From Juglans regia (Eukaryota > Streptophyta > Magnoliopsida > Fagales > Juglandaceae), in NCBI RefSeq assembly GCF_001411555.2, contig NC_049916.1:26120558-26184557 (forward strand): DNA of 64,000 bases. The letters are read 5' to 3'. A program made the translations under genes and the position numbers. Positions within the stretch are counted from its first letter, which is position 1, and each line of letters begins with the position of its first letter. Positions 10,518-22,403 of this stretch are shown in pieces. The notes under the pieces are model-generated. The model saw nothing but the letters and a program-made list of their open reading frames with translations, had not been told where the DNA came from and did no database searches.

Positions 10518-11677
10518 TGTTATTATAAGGTAGGAGTTTGCTAGTGGATTTTTTCCTTGATTCTCATGAGTCATCATCTGGTCATGTATAGATAAGCAGA
10601 TTAATCGATTTTTTCCTCGATTATCATGTGGTCAAGATGGGTTGGCTGATCAGCTTAACTTCATCGACGGGGACGAAGCCTGGTGGGTCGAGGGGGCCCA
10701 CCTCCCCCCGGGTTGAAGAAAAGATTTCACTCGATCGGTGCACGTCTTCTTTTTCAATTTTATTCATATAAATTTATAAGGCGGTTAGTTTCTCATCAAA
10801 AATGAAAAAGCGTTCATTTTCCATAATTTTTTAAGTGGATCTTTTTTTATCATTATTAAATTAATTTTTGGTCATCAGTAATGAATTTTTCCTGAATAAT
10901 TAGCTATGAAATTCATATACTACTTAAAATCTTTTAATATAATTTGTTGTTATACATTATTTAGAAAACCCAAAACTTAGTTTATTTTTCACATATAATT
11001 AATATCTTTTTTTATGATTCATATATAAGTTTACAAAGTTTAAACTCTTTCTTTTAATTGCAACATATGACAATACACGTCACATCTTCGAAATTATTGG
11101 AATAATAAAATTTCAAAATTTACACTTTTTTTCCTTATATTTTTACTTCATTTATATATTGTATCACTTTGCTGATGATATTGTTCCTACAAAACTTCAA
11201 TTGAACTATTTTTCTAGATTGAAACGTTAGAGAATTGGATAAAAAATTCTTTAATCAATATACAAAAATGACAAATATCCGTTAATATAATTAAAAAAAA
11301 AATGTACTTCTCGCATGCTCAAAAAATAGCGTGGCAGATCATGCACTTACTAACACAAATATGAAATTACAGCGAATGACATATCGGTCATTTCCAACGA
11401 GACAGAAAAATTATCACCTGAGGTGTTGTTAAAAATAAATATTTATATAAGTAATTATAATGATATAATATTTTATACGTAATAAGTTGAAAGTATCACA
11501 ACATATATATTTTAAGAATATCTAATAATTTTTTAAATATAACTTATAATAAGAAAAATTCTTTAGTTACAAAAGAATTATATAAAAATAAATATATAAA
11601 TTAATGTGAATTGATGTGATATATCAGATTATAAAGTTATTTTTAGTATAAAGTAGATCTAATTAATTTTTAAGGAT

Positions 11678-11890
11678 TAGTTTAGATTCAGAGATGAGAT
11701 AAGATGGTTTTTAGATGAAAGATAAAAGTTGAATAAATATAATTAAAATATTATTTTTATTTTTAAATTTAAAAAAATTAAATTGTGATTTAAAAAAATT
11801 AAATTTTTTATTATATTTTATATAAAAATTTTAAAAAATAATAATAATGAGATAGAATAAAATATTTTTTAAATTTAAACGGGACTTAAA
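11678..11890. mobile_element. MITE-like element
   Basis: The ends read AAGGATTAGTTTAGATTC and TTTAAACGGGACTTAAA, an imperfect inverted pair, around a core of GATGAGATAAGATGG and AT-only runs. The style matches the MITE at 23906, for which an empty site exists. The ends are approximate. Confidence 0.4.
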
Positions 11891-12324
11891 TAGACATGCA
11901 CCTCTTCTCTTGCAGCTAGCTCTAGCTAGCAATCGATTGCTTGCTAGAATAGCAATATGATTGCTGGCTAGCAATATATTCGCTATTCTAGTTGGTAATT
12001 AATCGAATGCGCTTCAAATTTATCCGTTGGATATACTTTTTGTTCTTTCGGTGGTTGGTGGTGTTCTCAATCCACAACTTCCACGGGTTAATTAAGTATT
12101 ATTGTGATAGGAAAATTTTAATTATAAACGATTCTCCACGTTAATACGTGTATATTTATTTAATATAATTAATTAAAAAATAAATTTTATTAAAAATGAT
12201 ATTAATTTAAATTTAAAATATAAAAATAATAATATTAATACGTAAATTGATACGCAAACTCATTTATATATAACAAAAGTCATTAGGATATGTTACGAAG
12301 AGAAATGATATTTATTGACTTAGA

Positions 12325-12530
12325 TATTATTTGGATTTAGAGATAATTTCATTCTATCTCATTTTATTATTATAATTTTTTTAAATTTTCATATAAAATA
12401 TAATAAATAATTTAATTTTTTTAAATCTAAAAATAATATTAATATTAAAAAATAATATTTTAATAATATTTATTCAACTCATTTTATATCATCCCATTTT
12501 ACTATCTAAATAAGTTATTAAAATTTATAA
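12325..12530. mobile_element. MITE-like element
   Basis: It begins near TTATTTGGATTTAGAGAT and ends near CCCATTTTACTATCTAAATAA, around an AT-rich core with repeated AATAATATT. It is the same type as the MITE at 23906 and has no empty site here to prove its ends. Confidence 0.35.
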
Positions 12531-12647
12531 GTCTTGCATAATTTTTTTAAAAAAATTAGATAAATTAGATATTTATATTAGAAAAAATTATTTTTTAATA
12601 TTAAATTCTACTTTTTTCTAAAGAAAATGGTTAAACTTAAGATCTCG

Positions 12648-12833
12648 TTTGTATTCACAGTTCATCTCAATTTATTTTAACTCATCTCATTATTATTCAC
12701 TATTATTCAACAACTTTAATTTATAAATTTTATTATTATTCACAACTCATCTCATTACTATTCATAATCTATCACAATTCTTCTTTAACTTTTCTTCGAA
12801 TTCAAATTTCAAACCACACAACTCTTCTAAAAC
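12648..12833. mobile_element. MITE-like element, possibly truncated
   Basis: TCTCGTTTGTATTCACAG at the left is followed by repeated CATCTCATTATTATTCAC-like phrases. It is abundant-MITE in style, with no clear right terminal repeat. Confidence 0.3.
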
Positions 12834-12884
12834 TGTTTGTATCTAAAACTGTTTGTATCATTACTATCGCTTCACATTCGTCAG

Positions 12885-13285
12885 AGTCTTGGAACACGAC
12901 CTGGTGACGTGTCCGCAGTAGAAGGTACCAATTTTCCAATGATAACATCGTGGCTGGATCATGGATGGCTTGTTTCCCTGCACTGTCATCTAGAACCATA
13001 TTCCTGGCCATATATAGTACTGTTTGCCAGGAGCCCATGGCCAAGCTGCAAGCATTAGTACTGGACGTACAATAGTCTCATTTGTTTCTTTCCCATTCAT
13101 TGGAGTCCAATGATTGGACCATCTGCTGGCTGGTGCAGTTGCCCACCAGATGTTTGTTGATTCCTTTTTTTATTTTCGCATGCCGCATCGTTCCCATGTT
13201 TGAGGCTTTTGAGCTGAGCAGTTGGTCGAAAAGAGATGAGCCTATGGTCATGGTGCTGCTAACATCGCCACTGGGTGTTGGAGCT
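12885..13285 (-). pseudogene. Compacted chitinase pseudogene
   Basis: Pieces matching all three chitinase exons lie in order on the minus strand with no intron-sized gaps. Exon 1 homology is at about 13185-13285 (matching the region around 10130-10210), exon 2 at about 13003-13150, exon 3 at about 12885-13000. Internal deletions and frameshifts destroy the reading frame, and the signal peptide, hevein and hinge parts are missing. The joints do not fall on exon borders, so this looks like a decayed gene copy rather than a retrocopy; no poly-A is seen. It shows that the chitinase cluster once had at least one more member. Confidence 0.8.
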
Positions 13286-13429
13286 TTGCCTGATTTCATC
13301 TTTGAGACCCATGTACGTACGATCCGGCCGGCCCACTTTTGTGGTGAAAAACTTGCGGATGACGTAACATATCTATACTTGTCTCTGGTTTTCACCCATG
13401 GTCCCCGGATCGAGTTGTCCCATATATAT

Positions 13430-13450
13430 CACGCTAATACTTAAAAGCGT
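13430..13450 (+). repeat. Helitron A 5' terminal hairpin, single unit
   Basis: CACGCT, a 10-nt spacer, then AGCGT(A) forms a stem right after the TC. The last stem base is mutated relative to the three-unit version in Helitron B (42477-42552). Confidence 0.65.
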
Positions 13451-13899
13451 ATATATACATGAACAGTAATGAATAATAGCAGCATTTTTTTTTCTCGTTG
13501 TTTTTTCCCAGTTGCTTTTTCTCAGTTCTAATTTTATTCTTGTTCTTCTTCTTCGTTCAGTTCCGATTTCCAGTTCCGATTTCCACCCTCAAAATATCTA
13601 ATCGTTACATACAGATAAATGTAAAATAAATATCTCATCTTTACATATAAGAGATGAAATATATGATCTACACATTTCATCTCAAATTTACAGAACACAA
13701 AATTTACAGAACAATTCTCAAACTCAACTAAGGAAGAAAAAAATTTCCCGTGCTCTTCAGATTTCTTCCCCCCGTTGGTACGATTTTCTCTTCTAATCTC
13801 ACCTCTAACTTCTCCATTTTGTTTTTCTTTTCTTTTTTTTTTTTTTTTCTGTTTCTCGCATATTTTTTTCTTCTTTCTCCGTGTGGGTTTCGGTGAGGG

Positions 13900-14290
13900 A
13901 CACGGAGGCTGCGCGTGGGGGATTCCGAAGGTGGGTGCGATGGTCGGCGCCTTGAAGGGGATTCGTCGGTGGTGGTCGTGAGCTTCGGTGGCCACGTACG
14001 GCGGCGTAACGTGAAACAAATGGGTTTCACCCATTTCCGTTCGGTTTCCGTGGGGGAGACGGAGATCTGCGCGTGGCCGACTTCGAAGGTGGCTGGGATG
14101 GTCGCCGCCTTGAGGAGGACTCCTCGGTGGTGGTCGTGACCTTCGGCGGCCGCGTACGGCGGCGGAATCTCACAAAAATCCGAGAAACCCATTTCGGTTC
14201 TCCTTCCACGGAGGACATCGATGGCTGCGCGTGGGGAAGAGTGGTAGTGCCAGGGATGCTCGTCGGCGTGAGGGGAACAGGCCGGTGTTG
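13900..14290. repeat. 158-bp repeats in Helitron leader
   Basis: GCGCGTGG phrases at 13911, 14069 and 14227 mark a 158-bp period of GC-rich units, each with a GGTGGTGGTCGTGA core and a GAAACCCATTTC-like end. Overlapping open frames on both strands (such as minus 13534-14034 and 13728-14192) come from this repetition. A T/C-rich tract (13490-13880) precedes them. Confidence 0.75.
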
Positions 14291-14399
14291 GCGGTGACGA
14301 TGGCCGGGGCTCGACGGCGGCGGGCAGCGCTGGAGGAGAAGGAGCGGTGCTCCCGAATCGCCTAGGAGAGAGAGAGAGTTTACGAATTTGGGATTTTTC

Positions 14400-15188
14400 T
14401 TTAATTTGTCCTATTTATATGTGTTAAATAATAGTAATTTTTTTTTTCTTTACAACTTTACTTTTGTTCTTACTAGAATATTACATTGTTGAATTTTTTA
14501 CATAGGTTGATCTCCGTGAAGTTGAAAGTGGAAACAATATATCCCAACAACTAGCCACTCATAAAATTATCAAAAGTATGGATCCTTTAACTTTTTAATT
14601 TCATACTGTAAATTAATAACTGAATTAATTTATTTTGCTTCTCTGATTTTAGAATTTTTTAAGTCATTTATTTAATATCATTTATTTAATATTTATTCTA
14701 TATGAACTTTGAACTGTTTCAAATTATAATTTTGAGTTTATTCTTTTTAAATTATTTCAAATTTTCTATTTATTATTCATATAATAAATATTTGATAAAA
14801 AAATAATAAAAATTAAAAATAATATGGAATGTAGAGTGTTAGAAGGTTGTGAATATTTTTTTATAATAAATACTACTAACCAGTATAAATAGTAATTAAC
14901 AATGCTACAGTATGTGATACAATAATAAACAGTACTGAACATTACTCATGAACAATAATAAACAATTACAGTAATAAACAGTTCTAAACAGTAAAATAAA
15001 GCTCCATGAAATTGAAAGTGGAAACAAAATATCTCAACAACTAGCTGCTTATAAAAATATCAAAAATATAGATCTTTTAACTTTTTATTTTCATACTGTG
15101 AACTAATAACTGAAATAGTTTATTTTCCTTCTCCGATTTTAGAATCTTTTAAATCAATTATTTAATATCATTTATTCAATATTTATTC
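14400..15188. other. AT-rich Helitron interior, no gene
   Basis: Two diverged halves repeat CTCC(G/A)TGAA(G/A)TTGAAAGTGGAAACAA (14512 and 15002), followed by CAACAACTAGC. Repeated AACAGTA phrases lie at about 14895-14995. No domain is visible. Confidence 0.5.
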
Positions 15189-18100
15189 TGTTTGAACTTT
15201 GAGCTGTATTAAATTATAATTTCAAAGTTACATATGCATGTTTATAGAAAAAAAAAATTAAAAATTGTTATAAAATTACCCATAAAATTCTACCGACAAA
15301 TTTAGTTCTATATGTAAATACTTACATCAATATTTACAGTTTTACCCATATAATTATACATAATCAATTAGTAAAATATTAAAATTTTTAAAAATCGAAA
15401 ATTCAATTAAATAATTTGATAAAATAGAATAAACATTCAATAAAATTAATATTGTGCATAAACTTGTATTTTAAAATATGCTCCAAGAACAAAATGAAAT
15501 AAAAATTTTATGAATATTAATAATAAAGTTTGTAAATAATAGAGATGTACTTTCCGATTAAATAATTAAATATCTCAACAACTAGCTGCTTATAAAAATA
15601 TCAAAAGTATAGATATTTTAACTTTTTATTTTCATACTGTGAACTAATAACTGAAATAGTTTATTTTCCTTCTCTGATTTTAGAATCTTTTAAATCAATT
15701 ATTTAATATCATTTATTCAATATTTATTCTGTTTGAACTTTGAGTTGTATTAAATTATAATTTCAAATTAAATGTTATTCCAACATATTTAAATGTTATA
15801 TCTTATTAGTTACATATGCATGTTTATAGAAAAAAAAAATTAAAAATTGTTATAAAATTACCCATAAAATTCTACCGAAAAATTTAGTTATATATGTAAA
15901 TACTTACATCAATATTTATAGTTTTACCCATATAATTATACATAATCAATTAGTAAAATATTAAAATTTTTAAAAATCGAAAATTTAATTAAATAATTTG
16001 ATAAAATAGAATAAACATTCAATAAAATTAATATTGTGCATAAACTTGTATTTTAAATAATTATTAGATTTTAAAAAATGAAATATAACAGTTAAATAAA
16101 AATTATTATAAAATTGAAATATTTTCAAATTATAATTTTTTAATCATACATCTTCTGCTATTATTTTACTACTAAACAATTTGTTTTCCTTTTACTATTT
16201 ATATTTGAATTAAAAACTTCAGAATTTATTCTTATTGCAAAATATGAAATTAAATTAATTCAATCAATCAATATAATTATATAATTTAATTAAAAATAAA
16301 TTTAATTTTATAAATTCATTCAATTTCAAAAAAAAATTTAAAAAATTGCTATAAAATTGCTCATAAAATTCTACTAACAAATTTAGTTCTATATGTAAAT
16401 ACTTACATTAATATTTACAGTTTTACCCATATAATTATACATAATCAATTAGTAAAATATTGAAATTTTAAAAAATCCAAAATTTAATTAAATAATTTGA
16501 TAAAATAGAGTACACATTCAATAAAAATAATATTGTGCACAAACTTGTATTTCTGAAAGAACAAAATGAAATAAAAATTTTATGAATATTAATAATAAAG
16601 TTTGTAAATAATAGAGATGTACTTTCCGATTAAATAATTATTAGATTTCAAAAAATGAAAGTTTAGTAGTGGTATTAATGAAAGTTTTTATATATATAAA
16701 CTTGAGACAAGAAATTCTACCGACAAATTTAGTTCTATATGTAAATACTTACATCAATATTTACAGTTTTACTCATATAATTATACATAATCAATTAGTA
16801 AAATATTGAAATTTTTAAAAATCGAAAAATTTAATTAAATAATTTGATAAAATAGAGTACACATTCAATAAAATTAATATTGTGCATAAACTTGTATTTT
16901 AAAATATGCTTCAAGAACATAATGAAATAAAAATTTTATGAATATTAATAATAAAGTTTGTTAAAATATTTTTAAATTATAATTATATAATTATACTTCT
17001 TTTACTATTATTTTACTACTAAGCAAATTTTTTTTCCTTTTGCTATTTATATCTAAATTAAAAACCTCATAATTTATCTGTTTGAACTTTGAGCTGTATT
17101 AAATTATAATTTCAAATTAAATGTTATTCCAACATATTTAAATGTTATATCTTATTAGTTACATATGCATATTTATAGAAAAAAAAAATTTAAAAATTGT
17201 TATAAAATTACCCATAAAATTCTACCGACAAATTTAGTTCTATATGTAAATACTTACATCAATATTTACAGTTTTACCCATATAATTATACATAATCAAT
17301 TAGTAAAATATTAAAATTTTTAAAAATCGAAAATTTAATTAAATAATTTGATAAAATAGAATAAACATTCAATAAAATTAATATTGTGCATAAACTTGTA
17401 TTTTAAATAATTATTAGATTTTAAAAAATGAAATATAACAGTTAAATAAAAATTATTATAAAATTGAAATATTTTCAAATTATAATTTTTTAATCATACA
17501 TCTTCTGCTATTATTTTACTACTAAACAATTTGTTTTCCTTTTACTATTTATATTTGAATTAAAAACTTCAGAATTTATTCTTATTGCAAAATATGAAAT
17601 TAAATTAATTCAATCAATCAATATAATTATATAATTTAATTAAAAATAAATTTAATTTTATAAATTCATTCAATTTCAAAAAAAAATTTTAAAATTGCTA
17701 TAAAATTGCTCATAAAATTCTACTGACAAATTTAGTTCTATATGTAAATACTTACATTAATATTTACAGTTTTACCCATATAATTATACATAATCAATTA
17801 GTAAAATATTGAAATTTTAAAAAATCCAAAATTTAATTAAATAATTTGATAAAATAGAGTACACATTCAATAAAAATAATATTGTGCACAAACTTGTATT
17901 TTTTCAAGAACAAAATGAAATAAAAATTTTATGAATATTAATAATAAAGTTTGTAAATAATAGAGATGTACTTTCCGATTAAATAATTATTAGATTTCAA
18001 AAAATGAAAGTTTAGTAGTGGTATTAATGAAAGTTTTTATATATATAAACTTGAGACAAGAAATTCTACCGACAAATTTAGTTCTATATGTAAATACTTA

Positions 18101-18426
18101 CATCAATATTTACATTTTTACTCATATAATTATACATAATCAATTAGTAAAATATTGAAATTTTTAAAAATAAAAAATTTAATTAAATAATTTGATAAAA
18201 TAGAGTACACATTCAATAAAATTAATATTGTGCATAAACTTGTATTTTAAAATATGCTTCAAGAACATAATGAAATAAAAATTTTATGAATATTAATAAT
18301 AAAGTTTGTTAAAATATTTTTAAATTATAATTATATAATTATACTTCTTTTACTATTATTTTACTACTAAGCAAATTTTTTTTCCTTTTGCTATTTATAT
18401 CTAAATTAAAAACCTCATAATTTATT
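15189..18426. repeat. AT-rich tandem array: one partial and two 1349-bp units
   Basis: CTGTTTGAACTTTGAG(C/T)TGT marks unit starts at 15189, 15729 and 17078. Units 15729-17077 and 17078-18426 are both 1349 bp and nearly identical; 15189-15728 is a 540-bp partial unit. Inside each full unit a shorter phrase (ATTCTAC(C/T)(G/A)ACAAATTTAG) recurs three times. Helitron B has a single unit (44295-45603), which accounts for almost all of the size difference between the two elements. Confidence 0.85.
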
Positions 18427-18429
18427 CTG

Positions 18430-18756
18430 AAAAAAAAAGTTTTCATACCAAGGATTCATTTCTTGCCAAATGCAGACGACAATAGTGGTTTTCCATTCAA
18501 AAGAACACAATTTCCTATCAGATTAAGTTTTGCAATGACAATAAATAAAGCACAAGGACAGACATTAGATTTTGTTGGTGTATACTTGCCTCAACCTGTA
18601 TTTTGTCATGGCCAACTCTATGTAGCACTATCAAGAGCCAAGACTTCTGCTTCAGTAAAAGTTCTTATAAGACCAGTATCAACTCAAGATTGTGAAGAAG
18701 CTGAAACAAATAATATTGTTTATAAAGAATTACTAACACTAGCATATCCATCATAA
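18430..18756 (+). pseudogene. Helitron helicase (PIF1-like) C-terminal relic
   Basis: The frame encodes VFIPRI, then [12 protein letters not shown] (a motif V-type sequence of Pif1/RecD helicases) and [10 protein letters not shown] (motif VI), ending in TAA at 18756. This is the last 100 or so residues of a RepHel protein that normally exceeds 1,000 aa. The AT-rich tandem array directly precedes it where the Rep, ATPase and remaining helicase parts should be. It has no own start, so it is a relic. Helitron B carries the same piece with a Ser-to-Tyr change (45606-45932). Confidence 0.85.
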
Positions 18757-18926
18757 ACTTCTGTAAGTAATCAAATTTCAATATATACCTCTCAATTAAA
18801 TACAATTTGTTTTTCCATTATGTAATTTTCAGAACTTCCTGTTTTTCTATTATTGAAATTGTCTTATTTAAATTCAATTGTTTAAACTAATATTTTTTTT
18901 CTCTTCATTTATAAGTAGGCTTCAAC

Positions 18927-21163
18927 ATGCGGACTATCTATACATCAATCAAAGACATTACTCCAAGTACAAGAAATTGGAGCATCAAGATGATTGTGTC
19001 AGACAAATCTCCCAAACGTACTGCACAACATTCACCGACAAAATATCAAAATCTGACATTGATAGACCCTGAGGTAACACATTGATATCATTATCATTCT
19101 TGCAAAAATATACTTAATATTTATATTATATTCCTTCACATGATATATCCAAAATAAATATGTTTTCCCCTTACAACATAGATTCATTCTAACTATATTC
19201 TCAGATTAAATCTTATATATATTTAATAAATACTATTTTACAATCAATAGAATAGAAATAACTATTCATTTATACAATATTATGCAGGGCAACCGACTAC
19301 AAGCAACAATTTTTGGCAAAGATATAGACCTACGTAATGACATGTTGCACATCTTCTGGTCTTACTACATCAGTAATGCTTATGTTAAGCCTTTAGATCC
19401 CAGGCATAGAATTGAAGCGCATGAATACCAGTGGATCTTAAATTCAAGAACAATCATCGAAAACATTCCAGATGACGAAGTGGAATTACAACCACCAGAA
19501 TATGATATTATCTCATTCACCAATCTGCATGAGTACAAAGACACTGGAACTGAAATAGGTAAATATCACATCGATATATTTAACGTACATCTTGATACTC
19601 TTATTCAGTTTTCACAAATTTTTTTTTAACATAATTGGACAGCTATTCTGGCGATCGCAATATACATGAAACCTCCTAGAGAAATTACCTCAATACATGG
19701 GCCAACAAAAATTCAAGAAATATATGTTATCGACCAGAGGTAAAAAAGATTTCTCAACTATATATGTGATATTAATAAATTCTTTAATTAACTTATTTTC
19801 AATACTATTTCATCATGCTACACTTTTAAATATTTTCTCCTAAAATTTACAGCCTAATGCCCATATGGTTGACTATGTGGAGTCGATTTGTGGATGGTGA
19901 ATGCCGAACAATCTCTGATATTATTGAAGTTAAGCCAACTCTACTCGCAACACGTATAAAAGTTGGTTCATACAATGGTATATTACACAACTTATAATAT
20001 CAGCATTTATTAAAAATAGAATGTTATTATCTACTAACAAATATCTTTTCTTTATAATATAGGTCTCTCTCTTTCGTCTCAACCAACAAGTGTATTTACC
20101 TTAAATCCTGTCATCCCTGCTGCAACTCCATTATATCAATGGTAATTCTTTCTTACTTTATTATATATATATACAATTTGTACCTACTATATATTTTCCT
20201 CAATGATTTCTCTCATTCATTTTAAATTATTCTAAAAATATTTAGGACAATGCTAAACCATGCACTGCTTGAAGAAATCGTCGAAAAAAATCTACATCAC
20301 ACAACAGCATCAGCATCAGCATCGGCATCAAATGTTGACATGAAAGACATAATTAAGCTTGATGATCTTGCTGGTTTTCTTAAATCATTACAGCCAATGA
20401 CGGTACATTTCTAACCTTATCTTAAGACTACATATTATTTACAACCACTAAAAATATATATCTGTTGCAAAATTAATGCAGAAAGCAAAATTTTGGATTA
20501 AAGCAACTATTTGTGTGGTTGATCTCCATCAAATATTCTTCTACATGTCCTGCATTGGATGTAAAAAGGGGACTGGATATGAACAAAATGAAAAATTTCA
20601 ATGTTATCATTGCAAATACATGAGTAATGCACAACCACGGTATACATCTTATATTCATATTTTACGTCGTAAATGTTCCTTTAATCAATTTTATATTATA
20701 TTCAAATTATTGCTTAATCATTCAGACTAAAAAATATAGTTTGTTTATATAGCTGTCGAGCTTACATCGACGTTGACGATGGTAATGGACGACTAGGAGC
20801 TGTCATGTTCGGTAAAATCGCAGAAGAAGCTCTAGGTTGCACAGCAATCGAACTAATGGAACATACAGGAGAGGTAACCAACTTATTCAAATTCCAATTT
20901 ATATTTTAAAAACATTTAATTTTAGATATTCAAATAGGAAGTTATTAAAAATATATTTTACATTAAATTTATTCACCATACAGGAACATTTACCGTATAT
21001 CCAAAATATTGCAAAATTATGTTCAACAAAAAAATGGATCATACAATTGGGTGCAGATTTAGATCAACTCCAAAAACAACGTCACAAAAACTTCAACGTT
21101 CTCTCCATAAATGCTGCGAATGAGGAGAACAATGCTGTGAATAAGGAGAACACACCACTTTGA
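18927..21163 (+). CDS. RPA70-like ssDNA-binding protein of Helitron A, 9 exons
   Basis: Replication protein A large-subunit-like protein, predicted to bind single-stranded DNA during rolling-circle transposition. Exons: 18927-19073, 19288-19558, 19643-19739, 19853-19977, 20063-20141, 20246-20402, 20482-20639, 20753-20873, 20984-21163. All introns are GT-AG and phases match, giving 1335 nt, 444 aa, with no stop. The N-terminus has IKDITPSTRNW, typical of OB fold DBD-A; a second OB fold spans exons 3-5. DBD-C has a zinc ribbon C316-X2-C319-X13-C333-X2-C336. A four-fold Ala-Ser run lies in exon 6. The product is shorter than host RPA70 (about 600 aa or more) because the N-terminal regulatory fold is absent, as is usual for Helitron-borne RPA. 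The intact frame next to a ruined helicase is notable. Confidence 0.85.
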
Positions 21164-21456
21164 ATCCATTATGTAATATTTAGTTATTTCAGACTTTACT
21201 TTTAGTAGCAAAAGAAACAATTATGTAATATTTAGTCGTTTTAGACTCTACTTTCAGTAACCAAAAAAACAATTATGTAATATTCACTTTCCTGACTTGC
21301 TTAAACATATAGTCTGTCTAAATCTATTATCAGAGACTTTAAACAATTATAGTTTACTTAAACAATTAATTATGTTATCTTCATAGACCTTATCATTAAA
21401 TTCTCTTATTCTACACTAGATGTTTATATTTTAGAATAACTTAATACAGGGCAAAT

Positions 21457-21483
21457 GTGCATTGCACGTACATACACTGCTAG
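21457..21483 (+). repeat. Helitron A 3' hairpin and CTAG terminus
   Basis: GTGC-ATT-GCAC (21457-21467) is followed 12 nt later by CTAG (21480-21483) and a host T. The same layout, with a longer perfect stem, ends the small Helitron-like elements at 3230, 27136 and 54311. Confidence 0.8.
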
Positions 21484-22403
21484 TATATATATATACATCT
21501 TCACGTGGAGCTAGCAATCGGTTGAATGGTACAGGACATGATCACGTTACGTACCCACGTTGGCAATTAAGGAAATCCGAAACTATCTATTCCGGTAGTG
21601 ATAGGATTATTACCTATTAGTATATTACTATCCATCTATTGGTCAAGGATATTTTAAATTTTTTTTAATCATTTTTTTAAGTATTTTGTTAACATCCTTA
21701 ATCACTAAGAAAAAATTAAAAAAAATAATTTTATTAATACTCACTTCCTTAATCATTAATTAAAATTAAAAAATAAAAAAAATCAAATACAAAAGAATAG
21801 TAAATACGTAGTAGTAAGATAGTAACCTTATCATTATTCATCATATCCTTACTTAGACACTATTACCAGAAGGGAAATATTCTACCCAATGTAAAAGTAA
21901 TTCTAAATATTGACATGATTTAATGTAGTTTTTCAAATTATAAAATTATTTTTATTATAAAATAGATCTAGTACATCAAGTGAAGTCATATATATTTGTA
22001 AGATTACTTTTATATAATATCTTTATGACTATAACACTCCTCTTATGAAGTCCACATTCGATCCCACATTTATCACAGGCTTAGGACTCGTCTTGCTGAG
22101 GTATAAAGTATCAATTCTAAAACAAAAATACTTGTTGCAACCGGCACCCCATTTAATAAAAATTTTCATTTATCTCTCTTTCTCTCTCCATTTCATTTTT
22201 TCTCTTTCTATCAATTTAATTTGTTGTAATTATTCCCTCTCTTTTTATAATCATGCTTGAGTGTTTATTTATGTACGAGCATGGATTGAACGGCTAGTTT
22301 AAAACATGGTACAAAAATGTCACAAACGGTTAGATATCATTAATGATACTTCACAAAACAAAAACAATTAAAGAATAAAATTACATGGGAAAAACAAAAA
22401 TCA
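21484..22403. other. Non-coding flank right of Helitron A
   Basis: Bases 21494-21600 resemble the 3' flank of chitinase 1 (parts of 8085-8640: ATCTTCA..., CAATCGGTTGAAT, ATCCGAAA). An AT-rich segment bounded by GGTAGTGATAGG and CACTATTACC (about 21595-21870) may be another MITE. A CT-rich stretch lies at 22160-22245. No gene is seen. Confidence 0.5.

Larger units (their letters stand above)
1..11545. repeat. Older segmental duplication, unit 1 (pairs with 50211-63168)
   Basis: Base 1 aligns with 50211 (and 23036). Collinear similarity then continues through the Helitron-like block, the repetitive GC-richer block, the LTR-like segment, the chitinase gene and its upstream flank, ending near 11545/63168. 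The copies differ by scattered substitutions and by clean insertions on one side only: MITEs at 51081 and 55210, hAT elements at 51368 and 57560, and a SINE at 62261 in unit 2; a MITE at 4507 and about 600 bp around 7340-7965 in unit 1. The window start cuts the unit, so its left end is unknown. Confidence 0.85.
10578..12880. other. AT-rich upstream flank with MITE-like segments
   Basis: Bases 10600-11545 are collinear with 62080-63168 (old duplication); after 11545 the copies part. From 11546 on the DNA is very AT-rich and includes three MITE-like segments (about 11678-11890, 12325-12530, 12648-12833) of the TTTGGAT...ATCTCATCTCATT style. At 11910-12000 there is a dense set of GCTAGCAAT inverted repeats. 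I see no gene and no sign of the missing UPL5 exon. Confidence 0.5.
13429..21483 (+). mobile_element. Helitron A with RPA gene, 8.06 kb
   Basis: The 5' end TC at 13429 follows a host A; the 3' end CTAG at 21480-21483 is followed by T and preceded by a GTGC-ATT-GCAC hairpin, matching Helitron rules (insertion between A and T, no TSD). Contents in order: 5' hairpin, GC-rich leader, AT-rich tandem repeats, helicase relic, RPA70-like gene. No Rep domain (HUH motif) was found, so the element cannot supply its own RepHel. Homologous copy: 42476-48658. Confidence 0.8.

Noticed and set aside
13534..14192. Overlapping minus-strand open frames of 154-166 codons in the Helitron leader (repeated at 42601-43298)
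   Set aside because: They arise from 158-bp repeats and T/C-rich DNA read backwards, overlap one another in different frames and match no family.
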